DNA from: Cohnella xylanilytica | GTDB taxonomy: Bacteria > Bacillota > Bacilli > Paenibacillales > Paenibacillaceae | DNA: 64,000 bases | NCBI RefSeq assembly: GCF_014212175.1 | Contig: NZ_JACJVR010000079.1 | Span: forward strand, 1 to 64,000 | Direction: 5' to 3' | Part shown: one piece after another, positions 1 to 8,334 of the stretch | Layout of the letters: the number at the start of each line of letters is the position of its first letter | Numbering within the stretch: the stretch's first letter is position 1 | Translations under genes and position numbers: made by a program | Notes under the pieces: model-generated | Told to the model about the DNA's origin: nothing | The model's database searches: none | Seen by the model: only the letters and a program-made list of their open reading frames with translations

Positions 1-14
1 TGGGCACGCCGTAG

Positions 15-53
15 AAAAAAAGCACCGGAAGCCTAAGCGGCTCTTCCGATGCT
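15..53 (-). terminator. Rho-independent terminator of the siderophore-binding lipoprotein gene
   Basis: Read on the minus strand, an imperfect stem (AGCATCGGAAGAGCC pairing with GGCTTCCGGTGCT) closes over a short GCTTA loop and is followed directly by a run of T. It lies just after the stop of the minus-strand gene that ends at 68. Confidence 0.7.
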
Positions 54-67
54 CCTTCCGATATCCA

Positions 68-1066
68 TTATTGTCCGAACTGCGTCTCCAAGTCTTCGAG
101 GATCCATTCCATGGCGGCCGTGCTGTAGTCGTTCCAACGGGCGCTGTCGACCAGCACGACGCGGTCGTTCTTGACGGCCTTCAGATTCTTCCACGCCGTC
201 TTCTTGAGCTCCTCGTAACGGTCCTTATCCGGTTGGCCGTCGACGAGAATGAACAGATAGTCGGCGTCGCCCGCATAGTCGATGACGCCCTCTTCGCTGA
301 TCTCGGCGCTCTTCTCCACGGCCTCCTCCTTCTCGGTCGGCACGAAGCCGACTCCCTCGAACAGCGGCTGGAATACATTCGTCGCATGCTGATAAATCGC
401 CTTGTTCCAGAACTGGAGGACGACCGCGGTGCTGCCTTCCGCCACCTTCGGCCGAATCTTCTCCTTCACCTCGGCCGCCTTCGCGTTGTACTTCTCGATC
501 CACGCCTTCTCTTCGGTCTCCTTGCCGAGCAGGCCGGCTAGAACGTTCAGCTGCGTCAGAGGCGGCTGGCCCCACGGGGTGGCGACCGTCGGCGCGATCT
601 TCTGCAGGCTCTCGATCAGCTCCGGCTTGAAGTAGCTGCTGACGATGATAAGGTCGGGATCCGCGGCCGTCACCTTCTCGACGTCCGCTTCCTGGTCGCC
701 CACGCTCGCCACGCCCGACAGCGCGTCGCCGTTCTTGTACTTGTCCAGGTAGTAATTCAGCGTGCCCGCCGGCTTGACGCCGAGCGACAGCAGCTCGCCA
801 ACGTTGGATAGAGCGACGACGCGCTCCGGATGCGTCGGCACTTCGACTTCGCGATCCAGGCCGTCCTTGTAGGTCTTGGTGGCCGCCTCGGATGCCGAAG
901 CGGAAGCGGACGGCGACGCGCCGGCGGACGAACTCGCGGACGGCGATGCCGATTCGCCGGCGGAAGCTCCGGAGTTATTGGTATCGGCTTTGCCCCCGCA
1001 AGCGGTAACGGCCAGGGCCAGCACGAGCATAAGCGTCAGGACGAGCGGCGACTTCTTGGTCTTCAA
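68..1066 (-). CDS. Iron-siderophore ABC transporter substrate-binding lipoprotein
   Basis: A 332-residue extracytoplasmic binding protein of the FecB/FhuD (helical-backbone, Peripla_BP_2) type. The N-terminus has a lysine pair, a hydrophobic stretch and a lipobox ending in TACGG, so the mature protein is lipid-anchored. An Ala/Ser/Gly-rich linker of about 40 residues follows, then the family pattern HPERVVALSN and ADPDLIIV. I chose the TTG start at 1066 because it is preceded by GGGGAGAG; the longer frame would start inside the Fur box. No permease or ATPase gene is adjacent, so it probably works with a transporter encoded elsewhere. The Fur box upstream supports an iron-uptake role. The exact siderophore is not predictable. 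Confidence 0.9.
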   Translation of the reverse strand: MKTKKSPLVLTLMLVLALAVTACGGKADTNNSGASAGESASPSASSSAGASPSASASASEAATKTYKDGLDREVEVPTHPERVVALSNVGELLSLGVKPAGTLNYYLDKYKNGDALSGVASVGDQEADVEKVTAADPDLIIVSSYFKPELIESLQKIAPTVATPWGQPPLTQLNVLAGLLGKETEEKAWIEKYNAKAAEVKEKIRPKVAEGSTAVVLQFWNKAIYQHATNVFQPLFEGVGFVPTEKEEAVEKSAEISEEGVIDYAGDADYLFILVDGQPDKDRYEELKKTAWKNLKAVKNDRVVLVDSARWNDYSTAAMEWILEDLETQFGQ

Positions 1067-1095
1067 AGTATTCTCTCCCCTATAAGTCTTATTAA

Positions 1096-1110
1096 TGAGA
1101 ATGGTTATCA
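1096..1110. promoter_or_regulatory. Fur box upstream of the siderophore-binding lipoprotein
   Basis: TGAGAATGGTTATCA matches the 7-1-7 Fur consensus TGATAATNATTATCA at 13 of 15 positions. It lies about 30 bp upstream of the chosen TTG start, where it would block transcription when iron is plentiful. Confidence 0.8.
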
Positions 1111-1178
1111 ATATCAGTGATTATTGTATAAGATAATCGCGAAGATAGCAACCGACGGGGAAAATAAAATACAAGCGC

Positions 1179-1213
1179 AAAAAAGCCGCCCCCTCGGCCG
1201 CTTGCGGCGGCTT
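1179..1213 (-). terminator. Terminator after the ABC permease gene
   Basis: On the minus strand the arms AAGCCGCC and GGCGGCTT pair across a GC-rich loop and are followed by TTTTTT. It would end the response regulator/kinase/ABC operon. Confidence 0.7.
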
Positions 1214-1273
1214 CCGGGACGGCTTCCAGAACGCGGGCCGGCTCGACGCTCCGACAGGCCCGCTCCATCAAGC

Positions 1274-1948
1274 TTAGAGATCGGCCCGCTCGACGTTGCG
1301 GATCGCCAGCAGGGCGACGAGCACGCCGACGACGCCGAACGCGATCGAGACGGAGACGTTCGAGCCGAGAGTCTCCCCGTTGTTCGAGGAATTGAGCAGG
1401 GCGACGATCAGGATGGAGGAGACGATCGTCGTCGGCACCGACTTCTTGATCATGCCGAAGAACAGCGGGATGAGCGACATGCCCGAGCACGCCGCCGCGT
1501 TGACGACGAGCAGGATCGCCTGCTTGCGCCAGACGTCGGCGGCCGGCAGCTCGGGGAAGTACTGAATTTTCTCGTTGAACAGATAGAACCCCGCGACCAC
1601 GAGCAGATCGCACACGACGACCAGGCCGAAGGTCAGCGCCCCGACGAGCAGCAGCTTGGCGAGCAGCAGCTTCTTGCGGTTGATCGGATAGGTGAACAGG
1701 ACCGTAATCGTCTTGTTCCGGTATTCGTCCACGATCAGCCGGCTGAGCAGGACGGACGCGTGGACGACGAACGTGACGCGCACGAGCATGCCCATGACGG
1801 TAATCGCTTCTTCGTAGCTGCCCAAGCCTTCCGGATCCGCGGCCAGCAGAAGGGTGAAGCCCAGTATCGCCAGCACCGCGATGCCGGCCGTCCAGAGAAC
1901 GCCGCGGAAGCTGTTCTTCCGAAGCTCCAGCTTAACGAGATGCCGCAT
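1274..1948 (-). CDS. ABC-2 type transporter permease
   Basis: A 224-residue integral membrane protein with about six hydrophobic segments: one at residues 15-36, a pair around 50-70, and strongly hydrophobic stretches in the second half. There is a short cytosolic loop (EYRNKTITVLFTYP) typical of BcrB/NatB-like ABC-2 permeases, where a conserved acidic-basic motif contacts the ATPase. The ATG is preceded by AAGGGGGG and overlaps the end of the ATPase gene by 17 bp, so the two are translationally coupled. With the upstream response regulator and kinase this looks like an antimicrobial-peptide or envelope-stress efflux module. The substrate is unknown. Confidence 0.88.
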   Translation of the reverse strand: MRHLVKLELRKNSFRGVLWTAGIAVLAILGFTLLLAADPEGLGSYEEAITVMGMLVRVTFVVHASVLLSRLIVDEYRNKTITVLFTYPINRKKLLLAKLLLVGALTFGLVVVCDLLVVAGFYLFNEKIQYFPELPAADVWRKQAILLVVNAAACSGMSLIPLFFGMIKKSVPTTIVSSILIVALLNSSNNGETLGSNVSVSIAFGVVGVLVALLAIRNVERADL

Positions 1949-2867
1949 CGGATTCGCCCCCCTTGATCAGTCCCATGAAGTATTCCTCGAGCGAGTGGCT
2001 CTTCCGGCTGAACGAATCGACGGACACGCCGTTCAGGATCAGAGCCTGCGCGATGTCTCTCTGCGGGATGCGCAGGTCGTAAATGCGAACCAGGCCGCTC
2101 TCTTCCATCACCCGGAAGTTCGTCAGCTTCAGCTCGTTCGCCAGGACGAAGGCGGCCTTCGCCCCGTCGGAGGCGCGCAGCTCGATGTAATCCGTCTGCC
2201 GTCCCCGGATCGTCTCCATCGGCACCTCCTCGAGCAGCCGGCCGTCCCGGATGACGCCGACCGTGTCCGCGATCTGCTCCATCTCGCCCAGAATGTGGCT
2301 CGAGATGAGCAGCGCGATGCCGTACTGCCGGCTGAGCAGCAGGAACAAATCCCGCAGCTCCCGGATGCCGACCGGGTCCAGCCCGTTGATCGGCTCGTCG
2401 AGGATGAGCAGCTCCGGCTTCGTCGCGATGGCGCGGGCGATGCCCAGCCTCTGCTTCATGCCGAGCGAGAACTCCTTGACCGGCTTGCGGTCCGCGTTCT
2501 TCAGGTTCACCAGCCGAAGCGCTTCGTCGATCGCGTTCTTGTTGTAGAAGCCCATGTACTCGCAGTGCAGCTCCAGGTTCTCCCGGGCCGTCAGCTTCTC
2601 GTAGAAAATCGGATTCTCGATAATGCTCCCCATCCGCTTCAGCACTTCGTACGAAGACGGGGTCAGCTTCTCCCCGAGAACCTCGACCTCCCCGGCCGTC
2701 GGCTTCACCAGGTTCGTGATCATCTTCATCACGGTCGTCTTCCCCGCCCCGTTCGGGCCGAGGAAGCCGTAGATCTCGCCTTTCTTCAGGTTCATGCTGA
2801 CGTCGTAGACGACTTCCTTGCCCTTATAGGTCTTCGTCAGCCGGTGCGTCCGCAGAGCGTACGTCAT
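1932..2867 (-). CDS. ABC transporter ATP-binding protein (BcrA-like)
   Basis: A 311-residue ATPase with Walker A GPNGAGKTTV, signature LGMKQRLGIARA, Walker B LLILDEPINGLDP and the switch histidine in LISSHIL. The order and the roughly 80-residue C-terminal extension fit the BcrA subfamily of drug and bacteriocin exporters. The ATG at 2867 has a clear AAGGAGGGG site; the 12 residues upstream in the same frame lack one. It partners with the permease whose start it overlaps. About 70 bp separate it from the kinase gene, consistent with one operon driven by the two-component system. Confidence 0.92.
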   Translation of the reverse strand: MTYALRTHRLTKTYKGKEVVYDVSMNLKKGEIYGFLGPNGAGKTTVMKMITNLVKPTAGEVEVLGEKLTPSSYEVLKRMGSIIENPIFYEKLTARENLELHCEYMGFYNKNAIDEALRLVNLKNADRKPVKEFSLGMKQRLGIARAIATKPELLILDEPINGLDPVGIRELRDLFLLLSRQYGIALLISSHILGEMEQIADTVGVIRDGRLLEEVPMETIRGRQTDYIELRASDGAKAAFVLANELKLTNFRVMEESGLVRIYDLRIPQRDIAQALILNGVSVDSFSRKSHSLEEYFMGLIKGGESDAASR

Positions 2868-2937
2868 GTCAATGCCCCTCCTTCTTGCTACTGAATCCAT
2901 CATACCGAGGGACTTGGTCGTTTTTCTTACCCGATTC

Positions 2938-3912
2938 TTACGAGATTCTTACTTCTTCTCCGCCGGCCGCGAGGTCGATCGGCGACTTCGCGAAGCGAAC
3001 GGCGAACGCCGTCTTCTCGTAGGGCCGGCTGTCCACCTCGATGCCGCCGCCCATCCGCTCCGCCAGCCGCTTCGCGATCGTGAGGCCGAGGCCGCTCCCC
3101 TCGGCCGAGGAGCTGCGGGTATCGTCGAGCGTATACAGTCTCTCGAAGATCCGCTCCCGCTCCGTCTCGCGAATCCCCCGCCCGCGGTCCCACACTTCGG
3201 CGACGGCATGATCGCCCCCGTCCCGCACGGCGAGCCCGACGATGCCGCCTTCGTAGCCGTAGCGGACCGCGTTGGACAGCAGGTTGTCGAGAATGCGGCG
3301 GACGGCTTCTTCGTCGGCGAACGCATAGACCGGGGATTCGGGAATGTCGATCGCCACTTCGAATCCTTTGTCCGTCAGGATGTCGTAATAATTCAGCACG
3401 GTCGCGCGGCTGAGCTCGCACAGATCCAGGCGCCGGGGCTCCAGGAGCCAGTCGCCGGATTCCAGCTTGGCCAGATCGAAGAACCGGCCGATCAGAGCCA
3501 GCACCTCCGCGGCCTTCGCCTCGACCTTGGCCAGAAGCGCGTCCGTCTCCTCCGGGGACGCCTGCCGGCGGTGCCGGATCGTCTCCAGATAGCCGAGAAC
3601 GACCGTCAGCGGCGTCTTCAGGTCGTGGGATACGTTCGAGAGCATCCGGCGGATCGACGTCCGCATCCGGTTGCCCTCGGACAGCGCCTCGTGGTTGCTG
3701 GCCAGCAGCCGGTTGACGCCGACGAGCAGCTCGCGGACCTCCTTCTCCGCGGTCACGTGCAGCAGCCGCTCGTGGGTCCGCTCGTCCAGAATCCCGTTCA
3801 GTTTGTCGCGGATATACTTCAGGCTGGCGTTCCGCCTGCGCTTCGCCCGGAATTGAGCGTAATTGACGACGGCCAGCAGTACGACGATACCGCTCAGAAT
3901 CCCTATCGTCAT
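2938..3912 (-). CDS. Sensor histidine kinase
   Basis: A 324-residue kinase with one N-terminal membrane helix (residues 1-16), a helical linker, the phosphoacceptor box SHDLKTPL near residue 115, and an HATPase domain with N box DNLLSNAVRYG, G1 DRGRGI and G2 GSGLGLTIA. There is no sizeable extracellular sensor domain, so it may sense within the membrane or through the partner ABC transporter, as intramembrane-type kinases do. The start codon lies one base after the response-regulator stop, so the pair is co-translated. It phosphorylates the OmpR-family regulator encoded immediately upstream. Confidence 0.92.
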   Translation of the reverse strand: MTIGILSGIVVLLAVVNYAQFRAKRRRNASLKYIRDKLNGILDERTHERLLHVTAEKEVRELLVGVNRLLASNHEALSEGNRMRTSIRRMLSNVSHDLKTPLTVVLGYLETIRHRRQASPEETDALLAKVEAKAAEVLALIGRFFDLAKLESGDWLLEPRRLDLCELSRATVLNYYDILTDKGFEVAIDIPESPVYAFADEEAVRRILDNLLSNAVRYGYEGGIVGLAVRDGGDHAVAEVWDRGRGIRETERERIFERLYTLDDTRSSSAEGSGLGLTIAKRLAERMGGGIEVDSRPYEKTAFAVRFAKSPIDLAAGGEEVRIS

Positions 3913-3913
3913 C

Positions 3914-4624
3914 TCAGCGGTCCCCCAGCTTGTAGCCGATTCCCCACAACGTCTTGATATAGCGGGGATCGGAAGGATCGTCCTCGATTTTCTCCCTTAG
4001 CCGCCTCATATGCACGTTGATCACGTTCTCGTCGCCGTAATAAACCTCGTTCCAGACGCTCTCGTACAGCTGCGCCTTCGTGAACACCCGGTTCGGGTGG
4101 GTGGCGATCAGCGACAAAATCGCGAACTCCTTCGCCGTCAGCCGGATCTCCGTCCCTCCCTTAACGACCGAGAAGTTGTCGGGGTCGATGACGAGATCGA
4201 ACACCCGAATCGTCCGGTCCGAGTCCGGAACGGCAGTCCGGGAATACTGCTTCGACCGCCGGATCGCCGCCTTGACGCGCGCCGTCAACTCGATGAGGGA
4301 GAACGGCTTGGCCAGATAATCGTCGGCGCCGAACCCGAGTCCCAGCGCCTTGTCCACGTCCCCGCCCTTCGCGGAGAGGATGAGCACGGGGACGAGGCTC
4401 TCCCTCCGGAACTCCTGCAGCAGGTCCATTCCGCCCACGACCGGCAGCATCAGGTCGAGCAGGAGCAGATCGTAGCGATTCCGCGAGAAGAGACGCCGCG
4501 CCTCCTCCCCGTCGAACGCCTTGTCGACCCGGAACCCCTCGGATTCCAGATGCCCCGAGACCATCTCGCTGATGTCCCGGTCGTCTTCCACGAGCAATAT
4601 CGTCTCCGCCATTTTTTCGAACAC
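3914..4624 (-). CDS. OmpR/PhoB-family response regulator
   Basis: A receiver domain carries the acidic pair in VEDDRD, the phospho-acceptor Asp in LLLLDLMLP, a Ser/Thr switch (LSAKG) and Lys (YLAKPF). A winged-helix DNA-binding domain (residues about 135-232) follows, with LTAKEFAILSLIATHPNRVFTK and a final ALWGIGYKL-like hairpin. Two starts are possible: GTG at 4624 or ATG at 4612, the latter preceded by GGCGGTG. It is the first gene of the operon with kinase, ATPase and permease, and probably controls the transporter genes. Confidence 0.93.
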   Translation of the reverse strand: MFEKMAETILLVEDDRDISEMVSGHLESEGFRVDKAFDGEEARRLFSRNRYDLLLLDLMLPVVGGMDLLQEFRRESLVPVLILSAKGGDVDKALGLGFGADDYLAKPFSLIELTARVKAAIRRSKQYSRTAVPDSDRTIRVFDLVIDPDNFSVVKGGTEIRLTAKEFAILSLIATHPNRVFTKAQLYESVWNEVYYGDENVINVHMRRLREKIEDDPSDPRYIKTLWGIGYKLGDR

Positions 4625-4636
4625 CGCCGTATAATC

Positions 4637-4657
4637 AATTCATGAATTATCATTATA
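4637..4657 (-). promoter_or_regulatory. Candidate promoter and palindrome before the response-regulator operon
   Basis: On the minus strand a perfect -10 (TATAAT, 4652-4657) precedes a perfect 12-bp palindrome AATTCATGAATT (4637-4648) that would sit at the transcription start. No good -35 is visible, which fits an activator-dependent promoter. Inference from sequence only. Confidence 0.4.
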
Positions 4658-4776
4658 TTACCATATCGTTCCTGACGAGAGTCGCGCCGGGAATGGCGAG
4701 GCCGGGATGGACAAACCCCGTACGATTCGTTACCGTTCTAATTATAGGCAAGAAGGTTATGAAGGAGGTCTTGACG

Positions 4777-5310
4777 ATGGAATGGGCGACGTTCGCCGGA
4801 GGCTGCTTCTGGTGCATGGTGACTCCCTTCGAGGAGCTCCCCGGCATACTCGGCATCGAGTCCGGCTATATGGGCGGACATACGGAGAACCCGGTCTACG
4901 AAGAGGTGAAAAAGGGGACGACAGGGCATCTCGAGATTGTCCGAATCGCGTTCGACCCCGCCGTCTTCCCCTACGAGAGACTGCTCGAGCTGTATTGGGC
5001 GCAGATCGACCCGACCGACGACGGCGGGCAGTTCCACGACCGCGGGTCCCAATACCGGACGGCGATCTTCTATCATAACGAGCGCCAGCGGGAGCTGGCC
5101 GAGCGGTCCCGGAGCGACCTGGCCGCCAGCGGCCGATTCGATCGGCCGATCGTCACCGCGATCCGTCCGGCGGAGCGATTCTATCCGGCCGAGGAGTACC
5201 ATCAGAACTATCATCGGAAGAACCCGAGGCACTACAAAGAGGACCGCGAGAAGTCCGGACGGGACGCGTTCATCCGCCGGCATTGGGGCTACGAACCTTA
5301 CAAGGATTGA
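4777..5310 (+). CDS. msrA: Peptide-methionine (S)-S-oxide reductase MsrA
   Basis: A 177-residue enzyme that reduces the S epimer of methionine sulfoxide in proteins using thioredoxin. The signature GGCFWC near the N-terminus supplies the catalytic cysteine. GYMGG, the long EVVRIAFDP-like segment and the DRGSQYRTAIF motif are all characteristic of MsrA. The ATG at 4777 has a perfect AAGGAGG eight bases upstream, so longer in-frame extensions are discarded. It is monocistronic and divergent from the response regulator. No MsrB is fused or adjacent. Confidence 0.96.
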   Translation: MEWATFAGGCFWCMVTPFEELPGILGIESGYMGGHTENPVYEEVKKGTTGHLEIVRIAFDPAVFPYERLLELYWAQIDPTDDGGQFHDRGSQYRTAIFYHNERQRELAERSRSDLAASGRFDRPIVTAIRPAERFYPAEEYHQNYHRKNPRHYKEDREKSGRDAFIRRHWGYEPYKD

Positions 5311-5424
5311 AGTCGTTTTCCCTATATTTAGAAGTATTAAGATAGACTCAGTTTCGGAGTTTCCTAGTTTTCCGTATGCTATACTGGCCCCTGTAATCGC
5401 ATCCAGACATTACAGGAGGTCACT

Positions 5425-5961
5425 ATGACGACTAAACAAGGCTTGAAAAAAACGATCATCGCGTTCGCCTGTCTCACCGTGTTCGCCGGAGCCGATCTCG
5501 CGGTCTTCCCTTCCGCCGGACATGCCTCCGCGGCCGCCGCTATCGTGCAAGCCGAATCGACGGCCAGCCAGAAAGCCGACAAAATCATCGCGCTCGCTCA
5601 ATCCCTGAAGGGCAAGGTTAAATATAAATTCGGCGTGAACAATCCGAGCAAGCTGATCTTCGACTGCTCCTCGTTCACCAAGTACGTGTTCGGCAAATAC
5701 GGCGTCAGCCTGAAGTGGGGCACGAGGTACCAGAGCAAGCAAGGCACCTACGTCTCCAAGAGCAACCTGAAGAAGGGCGACCTGATCTTCCTCAGCTCCC
5801 CGAGCGGAAAGTCCAAGAAGATCACCCACGTGGGCATCTACATGGGCAACGGCAAGTTCATTCACGACACGATCGGCAAAAACATTAACGGCATCATGAT
5901 CGGCGACTTGAACTCCAGCAACTACAAGAAGCGCTACGTGACGGCCCGCCGCGTTCTGTAG
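5425..5961 (+). CDS. Secreted NlpC/P60-family cell-wall endopeptidase
   Basis: A 178-residue protein with a signal peptide (Lys-rich start, hydrophobic core, Ala-rich cleavage zone near residue 35) and one NlpC/P60 domain. The catalytic cysteine is in FDCSSFTKYVF and the histidine in THVGIYMGNGKFIH. Such enzymes cut gamma-D-Glu-diaminopimelate or related bonds in peptidoglycan stem peptides. There is no SH3b or LysM domain, so it is a minimal single-domain form. An AGGAGG site precedes the ATG. It stands alone and ends at a strong bidirectional hairpin. Confidence 0.93.
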   Translation: MTTKQGLKKTIIAFACLTVFAGADLAVFPSAGHASAAAAIVQAESTASQKADKIIALAQSLKGKVKYKFGVNNPSKLIFDCSSFTKYVFGKYGVSLKWGTRYQSKQGTYVSKSNLKKGDLIFLSSPSGKSKKITHVGIYMGNGKFIHDTIGKNINGIMIGDLNSSNYKKRYVTARRVL

Positions 5962-5990
5962 AACGAAGCGTACCGGCCATAATGAAAAAT

Positions 5991-6030
5991 AACGAAGACA
6001 GGCCGGCATCCGATGCCGGCCTTCTTCGTT
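5991..6030. terminator. Bidirectional terminator between the NlpC/P60 gene and the AraC-type regulator
   Basis: A long near-perfect hairpin with outer arms AACGAAGA / TCTTCGTT and inner arms GGCCGGCATC / GATGCCGGCC. It separates two convergent genes and overlaps the stop of the minus-strand gene. Confidence 0.8.
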
Positions 6031-6883
6031 ATTTCTTGACGATGGGCACCCACACTTCGCAGCGATAGTCCTCCGCGTTCGTGTCGCCTTCCGGGTAGAC
6101 TTCGATCTCCACTCCTCCCGCGTGCTCGTAGCCCGTGGAGGGGAACCATTCCTGGAAGATTCGCTGCCACGTCTTCTGGATCGCTCCGGGCATCGGCCCG
6201 ACTGTGGGGAAGACGGCCCAGGTCGCCGCCGGAATCTCCAGCGCAGCCCAGCCTTCCGCTTCCGCTTCGCTCTCGGCCGCGATCCAATAATCGAGCGTCT
6301 CGCTGCCGTCATCCATATTCGTGCAGATCCCGAGCAGATCCTTGCCGGGAGCGGCCTCCGCCAACCGCCGGGCCGTTCCGTCCGCATTGGCGCGTCGCCA
6401 GAAAGCGGAAATATCCGTTAAGTTCTGTCCCTCGCAAGTCGTTGTCTGGATGAACGTGCCGATCGCCCGATAGGCGCCTTTCTCCACGATTCTGTACTCC
6501 ATCTCCGCGTCTCCCTTCAAGGATAACTGGAAGGAGATCCGAGGGAACGCTTTGAGCGCCGCGCCTGGACTCCGAGCTTCGGACGGAGAGATCCCGTGCG
6601 CTCTGCGGAACGCCTTCGAGAACGCCTCCGGGGACTCGTACCCGTACTTCAAGGCGACGTCCAGCACTCGGGCTTGCGAGCTCGCCAGCTCTTGGGCGGC
6701 CAAGGTCAGCTTGCGCCTCCGAACGTACTCGGCCACCGTGATCCCCGTCAACATGTAGAACATGCGTTGAAAATGAAACGGAGACGAATACGCCGCCCGC
6801 GCGATCTCCTCGATATCCGTCTTCTCCGCGATCCGCCTCTCAATGAGGTCGATCGCGTCCATCATCCGGTTCAGCCACTCCAT
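6029..6883 (-). CDS. AraC-family regulator with GyrI-like effector-binding domain
   Basis: A 284-residue protein: an N-terminal double helix-turn-helix of the AraC/XylS type (residues about 5-105, with FHFQRMFYMLTGITVAEYVR and ALKYGYESPEAFSKAFRRAHGISP), joined to a C-terminal SOUL/GyrI-like effector domain (about 125-284) with paired YRAIG and FPSTGYEHAGGVEIEVYP segments. This layout is that of Rob/BmrR-like multidrug-sensing regulators. The ATG at 6883 has a GAAGGAGAG site; the upstream 11 codons are excluded. No target gene is evident beside it. Confidence 0.9.
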   Translation of the reverse strand: MEWLNRMMDAIDLIERRIAEKTDIEEIARAAYSSPFHFQRMFYMLTGITVAEYVRRRKLTLAAQELASSQARVLDVALKYGYESPEAFSKAFRRAHGISPSEARSPGAALKAFPRISFQLSLKGDAEMEYRIVEKGAYRAIGTFIQTTTCEGQNLTDISAFWRRANADGTARRLAEAAPGKDLLGICTNMDDGSETLDYWIAAESEAEAEGWAALEIPAATWAVFPTVGPMPGAIQKTWQRIFQEWFPSTGYEHAGGVEIEVYPEGDTNAEDYRCEVWVPIVKK

Positions 6884-7003
6884 GTCTCGCTCTCCTTCCG
6901 AAGTCAATCGTATCATCGGAAGCCTCCCCGATCCTGCTCTTCCGTGCGCTTCGCAGACAGCCCGGACGGTCCGCAGCCCCGGAGCTTCGGTCCGGCGCGT
7001 CGC

Positions 7004-7432
7004 TCACAGCTTCGCCTTGCGGATCGCGTGGTTGATGACCTCCGAGAAGACGAGACCGAACGCGATCGCCCCCGACAGCATGAACGCTTCGAACGCCCGC
7101 TGCACCGCCATGTCGTAATGGTTCTGCACGACGTTGAGCATGGCGTCGTACGCGGTGCCGCCGGGCACGAGAGGCACGATTCCCGATACGCTGAACACGA
7201 TGATCGGAGCCCTGCACGCCTTGGCCAGCAGTTGGCTGACGACCGTCACGGCGAACGAAGCGGTGAGCGTCGCCAGGATCGGCTCGACCGGGACGCCCCG
7301 CAGCGTCTCGTAGATCATCCAGCCGACCATGCCGACGAGGCCGCAGAAGCCGACGTTGCGCCAAGGAACGTTGAACAGCACCGCGAACCCGGCGGAAGCG
7401 ACGAAGCTCGCGACGAACGGCTCGATCGTCAT
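7004..7432 (-). CDS. Threonine/serine exporter small subunit (ThrE C-terminal half, YjjB-like)
   Basis: A 142-residue membrane protein of the DUF3815/ThrE_2 type with four to five hydrophobic helices (FVASFVASAGFAVLF, GLVGMVGWMIY, AVTVVSQLLA and others) and the PGGTAYDAM motif usual in this half. In many bacteria the two halves of ThrE are separate adjacent genes, as here. The ATG overlaps the stop of the upstream large subunit gene by four bases (ATGA), so they are coupled. It exports threonine and serine across the membrane with its partner. Confidence 0.88.
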   Translation of the reverse strand: MTIEPFVASFVASAGFAVLFNVPWRNVGFCGLVGMVGWMIYETLRGVPVEPILATLTASFAVTVVSQLLAKACRAPIIVFSVSGIVPLVPGGTAYDAMLNVVQNHYDMAVQRAFEAFMLSGAIAFGLVFSEVINHAIRKAKL

Positions 7433-8205
7433 GCGATCCCCTCCCCGCCGAAGAAGGAGAGCACGATCGCGATGCCCGAGCCGATCGCGAACGCGGTCAG
7501 GAACGCTTCCGCCCCCTTGGAGAGTCCGGACACGAAGTGGCCCGCCATCAGATCCCGGACGGCGTTGGTGATGAGAAGTCCGGGAACGAGGGGCATGATG
7601 GAACCGATCACGATCTTGTCCAGGCTATGCCCGAGGCCGCTTCTTACGAGCAAGCACGCGAGGACGCCCACCGCGAGAGCCGCCGAGAACTCGGAGAACA
7701 GCTTGATGGGAATGTACCGGGGAATCCGGTTCAGCGCCGCATACCCCGCTCCGCCGCAGACCATCGCGGGAACGAAGTCCGGCCGGCTCCCCTCGAACAT
7801 GAGAAGGAAGCACCCGCTCGCTACCGCGGCGACGAGCAGCCGTATCCAGAACGGATAGCCCGCGGACGAGCCGTCCACTTCGCTTAGCCGTTCGTAGGCC
7901 TCCCCGGCCGACATCTCGCCTCTGCCGATGCGGCGGGAGATGTCGTTGGCGAGAACGACCTTGCGCAGATCGGTGGAGCGCTCGGAGATCCGCATCAGGC
8001 TCGCCTGCGTATCCATCCCCCCGAGCGAGAAAATGATTCCCGTCGGAGTCACGAAGCTATGGGCGTTCGGCATCCCGTACGAAGCCGCGATCCGAATCAT
8101 CGTATCCTCCACCCGATACGTCTCCGCGCCGTTCTCCAGCATGATTTTCCCGGCGAGCATGCAGACCTTGGAGATCTGTCCGGCCGTAGGCGTTGCCTGC
8201 TCCAC
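7429..8205 (-). CDS. Threonine/serine exporter large subunit (ThrE N-terminal half, YjjP-like)
   Basis: A 258-residue protein of the ThrE/DUF1212 family. A soluble N-terminal region carries the conserved GAETYRVEDTM segment and FVTPTGIIF; five hydrophobic segments follow from residue about 120 to the end (VAAVASGCFLLMF, FSAALAVGVLACLLV, IGSIMPLVPGLLITNAVRDL). The GTG start has a GGAGGAGA site. It forms a two-gene operon with the small subunit. Confidence 0.9.
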   Translation of the reverse strand: MEQATPTAGQISKVCMLAGKIMLENGAETYRVEDTMIRIAASYGMPNAHSFVTPTGIIFSLGGMDTQASLMRISERSTDLRKVVLANDISRRIGRGEMSAGEAYERLSEVDGSSAGYPFWIRLLVAAVASGCFLLMFEGSRPDFVPAMVCGGAGYAALNRIPRYIPIKLFSEFSAALAVGVLACLLVRSGLGHSLDKIVIGSIMPLVPGLLITNAVRDLMAGHFVSGLSKGAEAFLTAFAIGSGIAIVLSFFGGEGIA

Positions 8206-8334
8206 GTTCCAAGTCTCCTCCGATAATGGACAATCGTTATTTCCTCGATTGTAGCACGGAACGGACGCGGACTAAATGGCAGGGCGCTTCGACTGCGGGA
8301 GTTAGCACGGGCATCGGAGCCGGCGCCGCATACG

